This document shows positions 52,839 to 61,294 of a DNA stretch of 64,000 nucleotides, piece by piece. Below the pieces are notes generated by a model that did no database searches, had not been told where the DNA came from, and was given only the letters and a program-made list of their open reading frames with translations. A program made the position numbers and the translations under genes. Location of the stretch: the NCBI RefSeq assembly GCF_000468035.1, contig NZ_KI260513.1, positions 1 through 64,000 on the forward strand, read 5' to 3'. The number at the start of each line of letters is the position of its first letter. Position 1 is the first letter of the stretch. The DNA comes from Selenomonas sp. oral taxon 892 str. F0426 (GTDB lineage: Bacteria > Bacillota > Negativicutes > Selenomonadales > Selenomonadaceae).

Positions 52839-53105
52839 TTGCCAAATATCAAGGCATCCATTCTGAGTGTAAAGTCTGACGCCAAGCGCCGTGCACGCAA
52901 TGTTGCGGAGAAGACACGCGTCCGCCGTGCCATCCGCAGTGTCAATGATGCTGTTGCTGCAGGCAACGCAGATGAGGCGAAAACCCTCCTCGTTGCGGCA
53001 TACAAGTCGATCGATCAGGCGGCTGCAAACAACGTCTATCACAAGAACGCTGCAGCACGCAAGAAGTCACGTCTTGCCAAAAAGGTCAACGCGTTGGCTC
53101 AGTAA
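52839..53105 (+). CDS. rpsT: 30S ribosomal protein S20
   Basis: 88-residue primary 16S rRNA-binding protein. The sequence opens MPNIKASILSVKSDAKRRAR with conserved KTRVRRAIRSV and a lysine-rich C-terminus. Translation starts at TTG, 9 nt after GAGGGGG; the GTG three codons earlier would add a non-conserved extension. E. coli rpsT also uses a weak UUG start linked to autoregulation, so the same may apply. It lies about 40 nt after the degenerate ATPase gene and is followed by a terminator. Confidence 0.97.
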   Translation: MPNIKASILSVKSDAKRRARNVAEKTRVRRAIRSVNDAVAAGNADEAKTLLVAAYKSIDQAAANNVYHKNAAARKKSRLAKKVNALAQ

Positions 53106-53110
53106 GATAG

Positions 53111-53141
53111 AAAACGCCATTCCATACGGGATGGCGTTTTT
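53111..53141 (+). terminator. Terminator of rpsT
   Basis: AAAACGCCAT and ATGGCGTTTT form the stem with a short loop, followed by TT. Confidence 0.88.
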
Positions 53142-53153
53142 TGTATAAAGAAA

Positions 53154-53180
53154 CCCTCTCCCGTTTGCTGTGGGAGAGGG
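53154..53180. repeat. Short perfect hairpin between rpsT and the M48 gene
   Basis: CCCTCTCCC and GGGAGAGGG flank a 9-nt loop, without a T-tract. It could be a REP-like palindrome or an RNA stability element; only one copy was noticed in the window. Confidence 0.45.
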
Positions 53181-53212
53181 AAAGCGGAGGGGACTCCCAG
53201 AGGGATTCTCCT

Positions 53213-55036
53213 TCATCTGTCTTTATTGCCGTCCGCCGGACGGCTTTTTTTATCGAGTTTTTCGCGGATTTCCTTCTCGCGTGCCTCACGCGCTTTCTTT
53301 TTCTCCTTCATCCGCTTTTCATACGCACGCTTGTCCACAGCCTCTAGGTATTCATCTGGAATGCGATCCAGAGCCTTTGGTTCGACGGCGTAAAGCTTCT
53401 TGAAATACTCCTGCGCCTTTGCCGTATCCTCCATCTCATCATAGAGTTCGGCGGCAATCAGATAGCCGTATGGATTCTTTGCATCCGTTTCGATTGCCTT
53501 CATCGCATCGGAGAGCGCGCCATCGCGATCACCGAGCATACGGCGCACATCGCTGCGGTTCAGCCATGTATAGACATCCTTCGGATCGTCCGCGACGCCC
53601 TTGTCCGCATCCGAAAGCGCACGCGCCGCGTCGCCCTCCACGGCATAGGCGCGCGCACGAATCACGTGACTGAGGGCAGGGCTGTCGTCATGCGGTGAGG
53701 CAAATACGCGCTCCATCAGTGCAAGTGCCCGCTCGCTGTCTCCATAGTCGCTGTACGCATCGCTGTTCTCACGGATCTTCTTGATCGCCTTCGCGTCGGC
53801 ATTCTCCACCTCGGCGCGCTCTGCAGCAAGGGCTTCCGCGCGTGCCTTTTCTGCCGCGCGCAGCTTTTCCCGTGCGCCGCTTGCCGCTTCACCCGCGTAG
53901 GCATTGTGTACGAGCGTTTGCAGAAGTGCCCCCGCCTTTTCCTTTGCGAGAAAATGCACAAGCAGTTCATTCACACGCGAATCACCGCCGAGAGTTGCCC
54001 CACCATCCCGCGTCAGTGCGAGGTTCCAATGCTCCGCACGGTCATAGTCATGGAAGGCACGCGCAAGTGCACCCGCCGTGAGATAGGCATTCTCGGGACT
54101 GTTGTCATAGTCCTCATTCGTCCACGTGACAGTCAGAAGCGGCGACCCGTCAATACAAATTGTTTTTCGATCAATCACCGTTACATGACCCGCGCTGTAG
54201 TCTGTCATGAAGCCGGCGAGCTTCGCCTCGCGCCGCTCCGTCGCAGGATGGTCCGAGAAGTCGTCCTGCGGCAGATCCTTTTGCGTCGGATCCTGATACT
54301 CCGTGAGATCCTGTGTCACATAGGTCAGATAGTAGCCCATGCGTGCCATCGCAGCAGCCCCGCCGCCGGGATTGAATCCCGCGCTCGTCATAATGCGGAA
54401 GCCCCCCTCGTCCGCCTCGTACTCCGTGGGCAGCGTGACATTCTTGGCGACGGAGTAGCCCACGAGTGCATTAAGCTTGTTCCAGTCCATCAGACCGAAA
54501 TTCATGTTGAGGAAGCTCATGCCGTAGAACTGGGCTGCCGCCTTCGCATAGTTGTGTGCGCTGTGCTGGCGGATACCATGCGTCATCTCATGCCCGAGCA
54601 CGGCAGCAAGCTCATCCACATTGCCGCCCAGCCCACGAATAAGACCGCGATTGATCGTCACATAGTCTGTCGGATAGCAAGCGGCATTAAAGACGGGACT
54701 GTCCGTCACCGCCCATGTGAAGGGGAGCGAATTCACACGGAGTACATAGTCGCCGTCCTTCACAAGGCGCTCCATAATCTCATCGACTAGAGCAATATCA
54801 CGTGCGTTACGTGCACGTCCATTTTCGGCGAGATCTTGCCGTCGGCTCTCCACCTGTGCATGCACATCGTTGCCAAGCGCGAGCACTGCGCCGAGTGCCG
54901 AGTGGTATGCACCGAGCACACCGAGTGCCTGCGCCGCAATTCCCCATGCGTCGATCGCCTCCGCGCGTGCAGGTGGAAGGGCAATGCACACCGCCGCCAT
55001 CAGTGCAGCAAGAAGGCCCCTTGTTTTTTTCTGCAT
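53213..55036 (-). CDS. M48 family metalloprotease with C-terminal TPR repeats
   Basis: 607-residue secreted or periplasmic zinc protease resembling BepA/YfgC. The signal peptide is LLAALMAAVCIALPPARAEA. The active site is AAVLGHEMTHGIRQHS (His149, Glu150, His153), with the third ligand Glu in TEYEADEGGFRIM. A long helical linker (about 385-430, Ala/Glu/Arg rich) leads to TPR-like repeats (about 430-570) and a Lys/Arg-rich end. BepA-type proteins control outer-membrane protein assembly quality. The last codons encode a GC-rich hairpin (GCCGTCC..GGACGGC) followed by T residues on the opposite strand. Confidence 0.9.
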   Translation of the reverse strand: MQKKTRGLLAALMAAVCIALPPARAEAIDAWGIAAQALGVLGAYHSALGAVLALGNDVHAQVESRRQDLAENGRARNARDIALVDEIMERLVKDGDYVLRVNSLPFTWAVTDSPVFNAACYPTDYVTINRGLIRGLGGNVDELAAVLGHEMTHGIRQHSAHNYAKAAAQFYGMSFLNMNFGLMDWNKLNALVGYSVAKNVTLPTEYEADEGGFRIMTSAGFNPGGGAAAMARMGYYLTYVTQDLTEYQDPTQKDLPQDDFSDHPATERREAKLAGFMTDYSAGHVTVIDRKTICIDGSPLLTVTWTNEDYDNSPENAYLTAGALARAFHDYDRAEHWNLALTRDGGATLGGDSRVNELLVHFLAKEKAGALLQTLVHNAYAGEAASGAREKLRAAEKARAEALAAERAEVENADAKAIKKIRENSDAYSDYGDSERALALMERVFASPHDDSPALSHVIRARAYAVEGDAARALSDADKGVADDPKDVYTWLNRSDVRRMLGDRDGALSDAMKAIETDAKNPYGYLIAAELYDEMEDTAKAQEYFKKLYAVEPKALDRIPDEYLEAVDKRAYEKRMKEKKKAREAREKEIREKLDKKSRPADGNKDR

Positions 55037-55136
55037 CGTTCACCTCATTCCTCGAAAGCTCACGAACTCAGCATAGCGAATCTTTCTTGGATTTTGCTGA
55101 AAGCAAAACAGCCCCGATGTGGCAGCCCCGTGAAAA

Positions 55137-55259
55137 TCAATACTGCTGAATGAGGCGCGCATTCTCCAAGTCGTTGCGTTCCAGGCAGTAATCAACGGCC
55201 GTATGCCCCGCCCCATCGCGCAGACTCGTCACTGCGCCCGCAATATATTTTTTCATCAT
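55137..55259 (-). CDS. Small ankyrin-like open frame, probable remnant
   Basis: About 40 residues starting MMKKYIAGAVTSL and continuing into DGAGHTAVDYCLERNDLENA, which matches a single ankyrin repeat (D..GHTALDYA...G..E.A), ending LIQQY. GGGGAG lies 4-7 nt before the start. A lone repeat after a short hydrophobic start suggests internal deletion of a larger exported ankyrin protein, though a real small protein cannot be excluded. Confidence 0.4.
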   Translation of the reverse strand: MMKKYIAGAVTSLRDGAGHTAVDYCLERNDLENARLIQQY

Positions 55260-55399
55260 ACATCTCCCCTCATTGCAAAAGATCTTTCCTGTTTTTCGAT
55301 AACATTCATAGTATTCGCTGCCCATACGGGATTTCCTCCAGCACTCTTGCCCTGCTTCCTTGCCGGATATGTTATACTGATGACAAAGGAGGTTCTATT

Positions 55400-55912
55400 A
55401 TGGAATTCAATAAGCTCATTCAGGAGCGCTTCTCCTGTCGTTTCCTTTCCGATGCGGAAATTTCGCACGAGGCACTTGACCGCATTCTTGATGCAGCACG
55501 CATCGCGCCCACGGCAGTCAACAAACAGCCGTTCAAGATATGGGTAGTGAAGAGCCCTGATGCGCGGACAAAGCTTTCGGAGACAACGAAATACACCTTC
55601 GGCGCAGGCATCTTTCTCGTAGTTGGAGGCAAATCAGACGACGCATGGGTACGGCAATACGACGGGCGCAATTTCGCCGACGTGGATGCCTCCATTGTCG
55701 CGACGCATATCATGCTCGCCATTCACAACGAAGGTCTGCGCTCGACGTGGGTCGGGCATTTCGATGCAAACAAGCTGAAAGCATCGTTCCCCCAGATGGC
55801 GAACTACGAGCTCATTGCCATCTTCCCCATCGGATATGCAGCGGAGAATGGCGTCCCCTCCCCACGACATGTGCAGCGAAAAGACGTGGCGGAGATTGTC
55901 GAGGTGCTGTAA
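55400..55912 (+). CDS. Nitroreductase family protein
   Basis: 170-residue FMN-dependent NAD(P)H oxidoreductase of the short nitroreductase type. The flavin-binding signatures are ERFSCRFLSDAEIS, ARIAPTAVNKQPFKIWVV and a C-terminal PIGYAAENGVPSPRH. Activity on nitro compounds or quinones is typical; the physiological substrate is unknown. AAAGGAGG precedes the ATG, and a strong terminator follows. Confidence 0.92.
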   Translation: MEFNKLIQERFSCRFLSDAEISHEALDRILDAARIAPTAVNKQPFKIWVVKSPDARTKLSETTKYTFGAGIFLVVGGKSDDAWVRQYDGRNFADVDASIVATHIMLAIHNEGLRSTWVGHFDANKLKASFPQMANYELIAIFPIGYAAENGVPSPRHVQRKDVAEIVEVL

Positions 55913-55928
55913 CCCTCCCTGCCCGCAC

Positions 55929-55959
55929 AAAAATCCCCCGCCGCAGCGGGGGATTTTTT
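55929..55959. terminator. Bidirectional terminator between nitroreductase and enolase
   Basis: AAAAATCCCCCGC pairs with GCGGGGGATTTTT over a 4-nt loop. Tracts on both strands suit both convergent genes. Confidence 0.9.
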
Positions 55960-55978
55960 ACATCCATAACGGGATATC

Positions 55979-57295
<1,317 letters not shown>

Positions 57296-57306
57296 TCATC
57301 ACCAAA

Positions 57307-57352
57307 CAAAGGGGCCATCCCCTTTGAATACGCCAACAAACAGTGCGTATTC
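57307..57352 (-). promoter_or_regulatory. Tandem hairpins in the enolase leader
   Basis: In the minus-strand leader GAATACGC/GCGTATTC (8 bp, 11-nt loop) is followed directly by CAAAGGGG/CCCCTTTG (8 bp, 4-nt loop), then TTTGG and the enolase ribosome site. It could act as attenuator, stabiliser or ribosome-access switch; only the structure is seen. Confidence 0.45.
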
Positions 57353-57515
57353 TCCTTCTCAACATTATACGGTCTTTCCCATGAAAAAGCAATGTAGGAG
57401 CTCTGCGGAGAGGCAATTATCCCCTCTCTTTTCTAAGAATTTTTCAAATTTCATCAGCACGCCTCCCGCGAGAAAGATTTCAAGCAAATTTTATTCTTAA
57501 TATATATTTTTCTCT

Positions 57516-57545
57516 ATTATGTGACTTGGGTTACAAAATTTTCAA
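57516..57545 (-). promoter_or_regulatory. Predicted enolase promoter
   Basis: Minus-strand TTGAAA and CATAAT are spaced 18 nt apart. The element overlaps the upstream part of the divergent small-RNA promoter. Confidence 0.5.
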
Positions 57546-57553
57546 AAAAAATA

Positions 57554-57562
57554 TGATATAAT
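57554..57562 (+). promoter_or_regulatory. Extended -10 promoter of the candidate small RNA
   Basis: TGATATAAT is a perfect extended -10 motif; the -35 region is weak. Initiation would fall near 57569, at the foot of the first hairpin. Confidence 0.55.
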
Positions 57563-57568
57563 ACGAAT

Positions 57569-57763
57569 GTCAACAGGGAGATACGAAACGTCCTCCCCGA
57601 CATTTTACCCTGTTGATCATCCCTCTAAGGAACGTCTCCCTGCGTTCCTCTTGTAAGGCAAACACCCTTACATCCCATTTCTCAAGCCGCAGGTCTTTCC
57701 CAACCTGCGTGCATCCCTTTCCAAGAAAAAGAGCCGTTTGGCAAAGCCAACGGCTCTTTTTCT
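57569..57763 (+). ncRNA. Candidate structured small RNA with several C-rich CCC motifs
   Basis: No conserved protein frame is recognisable here, but promoter, structure and terminator fit one transcript of about 195 nt. Hairpins are TCAACAGGG/CCCTGTTGA (57570-57616), AGGAACG/CGTTCCT (57628-57649), TGTAAGG/CCTTACA (57652-57672) and CGCAGGT/ACCTGCG (57688-57709). A terminator stem AGAGCCGTT/AACGGCTCT with T-tract follows (57726-57763). Loops of hairpins 1, 2 and 4 carry CCTCCCC, TCTCCC and TTTCCC; the linkers carry ATCCC at three places. Such C-rich single-stranded motifs in Firmicute small RNAs pair with Shine-Dalgarno sequences. The terminator also works for the ZIP gene on the other strand. 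Known Rfam families were not recognised. Confidence 0.6.
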
Positions 57764-57771
57764 GTATATCA

Positions 57772-58551
57772 TTATTTGAGCGCCACATCCAACATCATCA
57801 TGAGAGAGAACCCCATAGCAAACGAAATCACACCTATATCCGAATGCTCTCCCTCGCTCATCTCGGGAATCAGTTCCTCCACCACGACATAGAGCATCGC
57901 CCCCGCTGCGAACGCGAGCGCATAGGGCAGAATCGGAATAATAAATGTCGTTGCAAGAATCGTCAGCGCCCCACCGATCGGCTCAACTGCGCCCGAGAGG
58001 ACCCCACCGCCGAACGCACGCCACTTCCCTATCCCTGCTGCACGCAGCGGCATGGAGATAATCGCTCCCTCAGGGAAGTTTTGAATCGCAATGCCGAGCG
58101 AGAGAGCAAGTGCAGCACCGAGCGTGATGCCCTCGCTGCCGCTCAGCCAGCCCGCATAGATCGCACCGACTGCCATTCCCTCAGGAATGTTGTGCAGCGT
58201 CACAGCGAGGACGAGCATTGTCGTACGTGAGAGGCGGCTGTGCGGCCCCTCTGCATTCTTCGCATTCATATGAAGATGCGGAATGATGTGATCAAGGACG
58301 AGCAAGAAGAGCGTCCCCGCCCAGAACCCAGCAATCGCAGGAACGAAGGCAAGCTGCCCCATTTCGGCAGCTCCCTCCATCGCAGGAATCAAAAGACTCC
58401 ATATCGAGGCCGCCACCATGACGCCTGCGGCAAATCCCGTTAGGCCGCGCTGCACATTGCGGTTCAGATCGCCCTTCAAAAAGAAAACACAGCCTGCACC
58501 AAGTGCCGTACCAATGAACGGTATCATCAAGCCTTGGAAAATTTCCAGCAT
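57772..58551 (-). CDS. ZIP family metal transporter
   Basis: 259-residue inner-membrane importer of divalent metals (zinc, possibly iron or manganese), similar to ZupT. About eight hydrophobic segments are visible. The metal-site motifs are TLHNIPEGMAVG and IQNFPEGAIISMPL in neighbouring helices, with histidine-containing loop DHIIPHLHMNAKN. Glycine-rich start LMIPFIGTALGAGCVFFLKG is typical. It is monocistronic and ends at the small-RNA terminator. Confidence 0.92.
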   Translation of the reverse strand: MLEIFQGLMIPFIGTALGAGCVFFLKGDLNRNVQRGLTGFAAGVMVAASIWSLLIPAMEGAAEMGQLAFVPAIAGFWAGTLFLLVLDHIIPHLHMNAKNAEGPHSRLSRTTMLVLAVTLHNIPEGMAVGAIYAGWLSGSEGITLGAALALSLGIAIQNFPEGAIISMPLRAAGIGKWRAFGGGVLSGAVEPIGGALTILATTFIIPILPYALAFAAGAMLYVVVEELIPEMSEGEHSDIGVISFAMGFSLMMMLDVALK

Positions 58552-58618
58552 ACGTATTCACCTCATGCTGGATATTATAGCATGTTCTGTTCTCAACGAC
58601 AAATGATAGTGTTTTTAA

Positions 58619-58663
58619 CAAAAAAAGAGAGCGGCTCGTTCCATTGTATGGACACAAACCGCT
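58619..58663 (-). terminator. Terminator after the response regulator
   Basis: On the minus strand AGCGGTTTGTGTCCAT folds back on ATGGAACGAGCCGCT with a few mismatches and is followed by CTCTTTTTTTG. Confidence 0.75.
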
Positions 58664-58668
58664 TCATA

Positions 58669-59346
58669 TTATTCCAATGTCACAATCTTGTTCTTGAGCA
58701 CGTAGACGAGTGCCTGCGTACGGTCGTTGACCTTGAGCTTGTGGAAGATGCTGGTGAGATGGTTTTTGACGGTCTTTTCACTGAGACCGAGGGCCTTGCC
58801 AATGTCCTGATTCGACAGCCCCTTGGCGATGCAGCCGAGTACATCCATCTCGCGCGGGGTGAGGCGTTCGCCGCGGCTCTCATCCCAGATCTCCTTTGCC
58901 ATACGGCTCACATCACCGTATACGGCCGTCGAGCCGAAGAGGCGTTCCGCAAGCTTTGGGTAAACGAAAGGGTTGCCCTCGTTGACCATATGAATCGCCT
59001 TGATGAGGATGTTCGGCTCAACATCCTTGAGCAGATAGCCAAGTGCACCGTTCTTGAGGAGTTCGAGGACGTAGTTGTCGCTGTCGTGAATGGTGAGCGC
59101 GATGATCTTCGTCCGCGAACGCGCCTGTTTGAGCTGCTTCGTGACATCAAGCCCCGTGAGGCCCGGCATGTTGATGTCGAGGAGGAGGATGTCGGGCTTG
59201 AGCATGAGTGTGCGCGCGAGCGCTTCCTGACCGTCCTCTGCTTCACCGACCACTTCGAGGTCATCCTCAAAGTTCAGGACACGCTTAATCCCCTGGCGCA
59301 GAAGCGCGTGATCGTCTGCAAGTAATATCCTGATTGCCACTGACAT
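58669..59346 (-). CDS. NarL/FixJ family response regulator
   Basis: Two-component regulator, 225 residues. The receiver domain has acidic pocket ADDHALLRQ, phospho-acceptor Asp57 in ILLLDINMPG and the conserved Lys in GYLLKDVEP. The C-terminal LuxR-type helix-turn-helix is LTPREMDVLGCIAKGLSNQD with the recognition helix after GLSEKTVKNHL. No histidine kinase gene is adjacent. It starts about 20 nt after the secretin stop on the same strand, so it may be cotranscribed with the secretion genes. Confidence 0.94.
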   Translation of the reverse strand: MSVAIRILLADDHALLRQGIKRVLNFEDDLEVVGEAEDGQEALARTLMLKPDILLLDINMPGLTGLDVTKQLKQARSRTKIIALTIHDSDNYVLELLKNGALGYLLKDVEPNILIKAIHMVNEGNPFVYPKLAERLFGSTAVYGDVSRMAKEIWDESRGERLTPREMDVLGCIAKGLSNQDIGKALGLSEKTVKNHLTSIFHKLKVNDRTQALVYVLKNKIVTLE

Positions 59347-59366
59347 CTCCTCTTTTCCGTTCTTCC

Positions 59367-60659
59367 TTATCCTTCATCCAGCACATGTGCTGTGAGAAAA
59401 ATCATGAGTTCGGTCTCAGTCTTACTCGTCCGCACTGAGCGAAAAAACGCACCAAGAACGGGAAGATCCCCCAGAAACGGGATCTTCGAAAGGGACCGTG
59501 ATTCATCACTGTCGATGAGTCCACCAATCACCATGGTCTCTCCATCCCGGAGGCGCACGGTCGTATCTGCACTGCGTTTTTGAAACCGATATGCCTTGAG
59601 TTCATCGACGTAGACGGGGGTGCTGACCTCCGTATGCACGCGTGCGACAATGTTTCCATCCGCTGTGACGCGCGGCGTATAGCGCAGGATAATCCCCGCC
59701 TCGCGGTACTCAATGCCAGTCGTCGTGACGCTGTTGGAGGTTGCTGTGCGGGGCACGGGCACCTCTGCGCCAATGTTGATGAGAGCCTCACGTCCCTGTA
59801 CCGTAGTCACATTGGGGCGCGCAAGCATCTTAGCTCTGCCGTCCGTGATGAGGGCACGAATCGCCGCGGAGTAGTAAAATTCATAAGGCACCCCCTCCGG
59901 CCCCCTGCCGAAGCGGATGATCCCGGGCGCACTTGTTCCGCCGGTCCCCGCATTTCGTTCGCCGATCTTCCAGGTTCCTGAGGCATCATCCCTCACGCGC
60001 GGGTACTGAGGAAGCGACGACCATGACCACTCCACGCCCAGCTGTTTGGCGGCCTCCTTTGAGACGGCAACAACACGGGCCTCGAGAGAGACCTGCTTTG
60101 GAACAACATCGAGTGCAGAAATAATTTCATGCACGGAAAGAGCCTCAGACTCTGTCCCATAAAACAGAAGCGTATTCGTTGCCCGATCGACGAGAACACG
60201 CCGCTGGATATTGGAATCAGAATCTGAGTCCCTACTCCATCTCTCATCCATATTTTTCGACACGACTGCCCGTTTTCCTTCACCTGTGAGGGATAAATTT
60301 GCAGCATGCGCCAACTCCTCAGGGTCGGCAAAGCGAACGGTATAGCTGTGTACCCGCCGCGTCACCTCACTTGTATCTGGAGCAAGTGCGAGCAGGATCG
60401 TACCATGACGCTCGATATGTATTCCCCGTGCGGCTGCGAGGAGGCGCAGAACCTCCTCCCCCTCTCCCATGAGATGTGCGGTCACGGTTCCCGTCACACT
60501 GTCGTCGACGATAAGCGGAATGTCCCCCATGCGTGCGACGGCAAGGAGGACGGTACGAACATCGCCGCCCGTAACATCAATCGCAACAGGCGACGCCTCA
60601 GCAGGAGGAGACATTAGGAGCATCCATGTGAGCACCGTCGTCATCATCCATCGTTTCAT
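59367..60659 (-). CDS. Secretin (GspD/PilQ family)
   Basis: Outer-membrane secretin forming the channel for pilus or type II secretion. The signal peptide is WMMTTVLTWMLLMSPPAEA. The STN-like/N0 domain (VRTVLLAVARMGDIPLIVDD) and an N1-type domain with RVLVDRATNTLLFYGTES precede the secretin core (about 190-430), with VSLEARVVAVSKEAAKQLG, ARPNVTTVQGREALINIGAE and the final VIGGLIDSDESRSLSKIPFL motif. At 430 residues it is short for PilQ but complete. The start has AAGGGAG upstream. It follows the GspC/PilP-like gene by 5 nt. Confidence 0.92.
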   Translation of the reverse strand: MKRWMMTTVLTWMLLMSPPAEASPVAIDVTGGDVRTVLLAVARMGDIPLIVDDSVTGTVTAHLMGEGEEVLRLLAAARGIHIERHGTILLALAPDTSEVTRRVHSYTVRFADPEELAHAANLSLTGEGKRAVVSKNMDERWSRDSDSDSNIQRRVLVDRATNTLLFYGTESEALSVHEIISALDVVPKQVSLEARVVAVSKEAAKQLGVEWSWSSLPQYPRVRDDASGTWKIGERNAGTGGTSAPGIIRFGRGPEGVPYEFYYSAAIRALITDGRAKMLARPNVTTVQGREALINIGAEVPVPRTATSNSVTTTGIEYREAGIILRYTPRVTADGNIVARVHTEVSTPVYVDELKAYRFQKRSADTTVRLRDGETMVIGGLIDSDESRSLSKIPFLGDLPVLGAFFRSVRTSKTETELMIFLTAHVLDEG

Positions 60660-60664
60660 GCAGA

Positions 60665-61216
60665 CTACTCCCTTGTCAGTGTCATTGTACCGGCGGCAGA
60701 ATCGAGCAGTGCTGTTGTGTCCGTCAGTGTACGGAGTGTATGCCCCTGCCATGTCTCTCCGAGACGCAGCGCCGCCCCCTCGTCTCCGCGTGCCAGGATG
60801 GCAATGCGTGTCCCATCTGCCCCTGTCACCACACCTCGCAGAACGATAGATGCCGGCGGCGGAACATGAGGCGTGCCCATAGATGCGGAGATCGTTTGGG
60901 CTGCTGTGATGGAAGGACTGGCAGGCTGTGCTTTCGCTTTGATCTCCGCAGGGACCTCGGGGAGAGAAACCTCTCCGCGCCGCTCATGTGCAGCAGAAAA
61001 AGGATTTCGCAGCGACGTTTTTGCAGCCGCAGCAGAAAGCCCTGTGATCTCCATCGAGGGCGATGTTGGCGTGCCGTTTTGCATAGTCACGACAGGCTCT
61101 GACGAATCTGGCCATAGGATACAGCAGCAGATCAACGCTGTCAGGAGAACACCCCCGACAAACGTCCACTGACGCGCAGAGACTGCATTGAAATACGCCC
61201 TCCACCGTTCGATCAC
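60665..61216 (-). CDS. GspC/PilP-like inner-membrane secretion protein
   Basis: 183 residues: short cytoplasmic start, one membrane anchor (FVGGVLLTALICCCILWP), Pro/Ala-rich linker (about 85-120), and a C-terminal small beta domain (IVLRGVVTGADGTRIAILAR...LRLGETWQGHTLRTL). This resembles the homology region of GspC or the PilP domain that docks on the secretin. Assignment rests on layout and on its place directly before the secretin gene; sequence similarity alone is weak. Confidence 0.7.
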   Translation of the reverse strand: MIERWRAYFNAVSARQWTFVGGVLLTALICCCILWPDSSEPVVTMQNGTPTSPSMEITGLSAAAAKTSLRNPFSAAHERRGEVSLPEVPAEIKAKAQPASPSITAAQTISASMGTPHVPPPASIVLRGVVTGADGTRIAILARGDEGAALRLGETWQGHTLRTLTDTTALLDSAAGTMTLTRE

Positions 61217-61241
61217 AAGAACCTCCCTCTCAAAGCGCAGA

Positions 61242-61282
61242 AAAGGGCTGTTGTACGAAGTTTCGCTTCGTACAGCAGCCCT
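61242..61282 (-). terminator. Terminator of the phosphohexomutase-pgi unit
   Basis: AGGGCTGCTGTACGAAG (minus strand) pairs with CTTCGTACAACAGCCCT over CGAAA, followed by TTTTCTG. The stem shares GCTGTTGTACGAAG-type sequence with terminators at 1-37 and 24003-24099. Confidence 0.88.
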
Positions 61283-61294
61283 CCCCTCATAAAG

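Noticed and set aside
53229-53252. Terminator hairpin GCCGTCC/GGACGGC with T-tract
   Set aside because: It lies inside the last codons of the M48 gene; may add termination on the plus strand but is explained by coding for KKSRPADG, so not listed separately.
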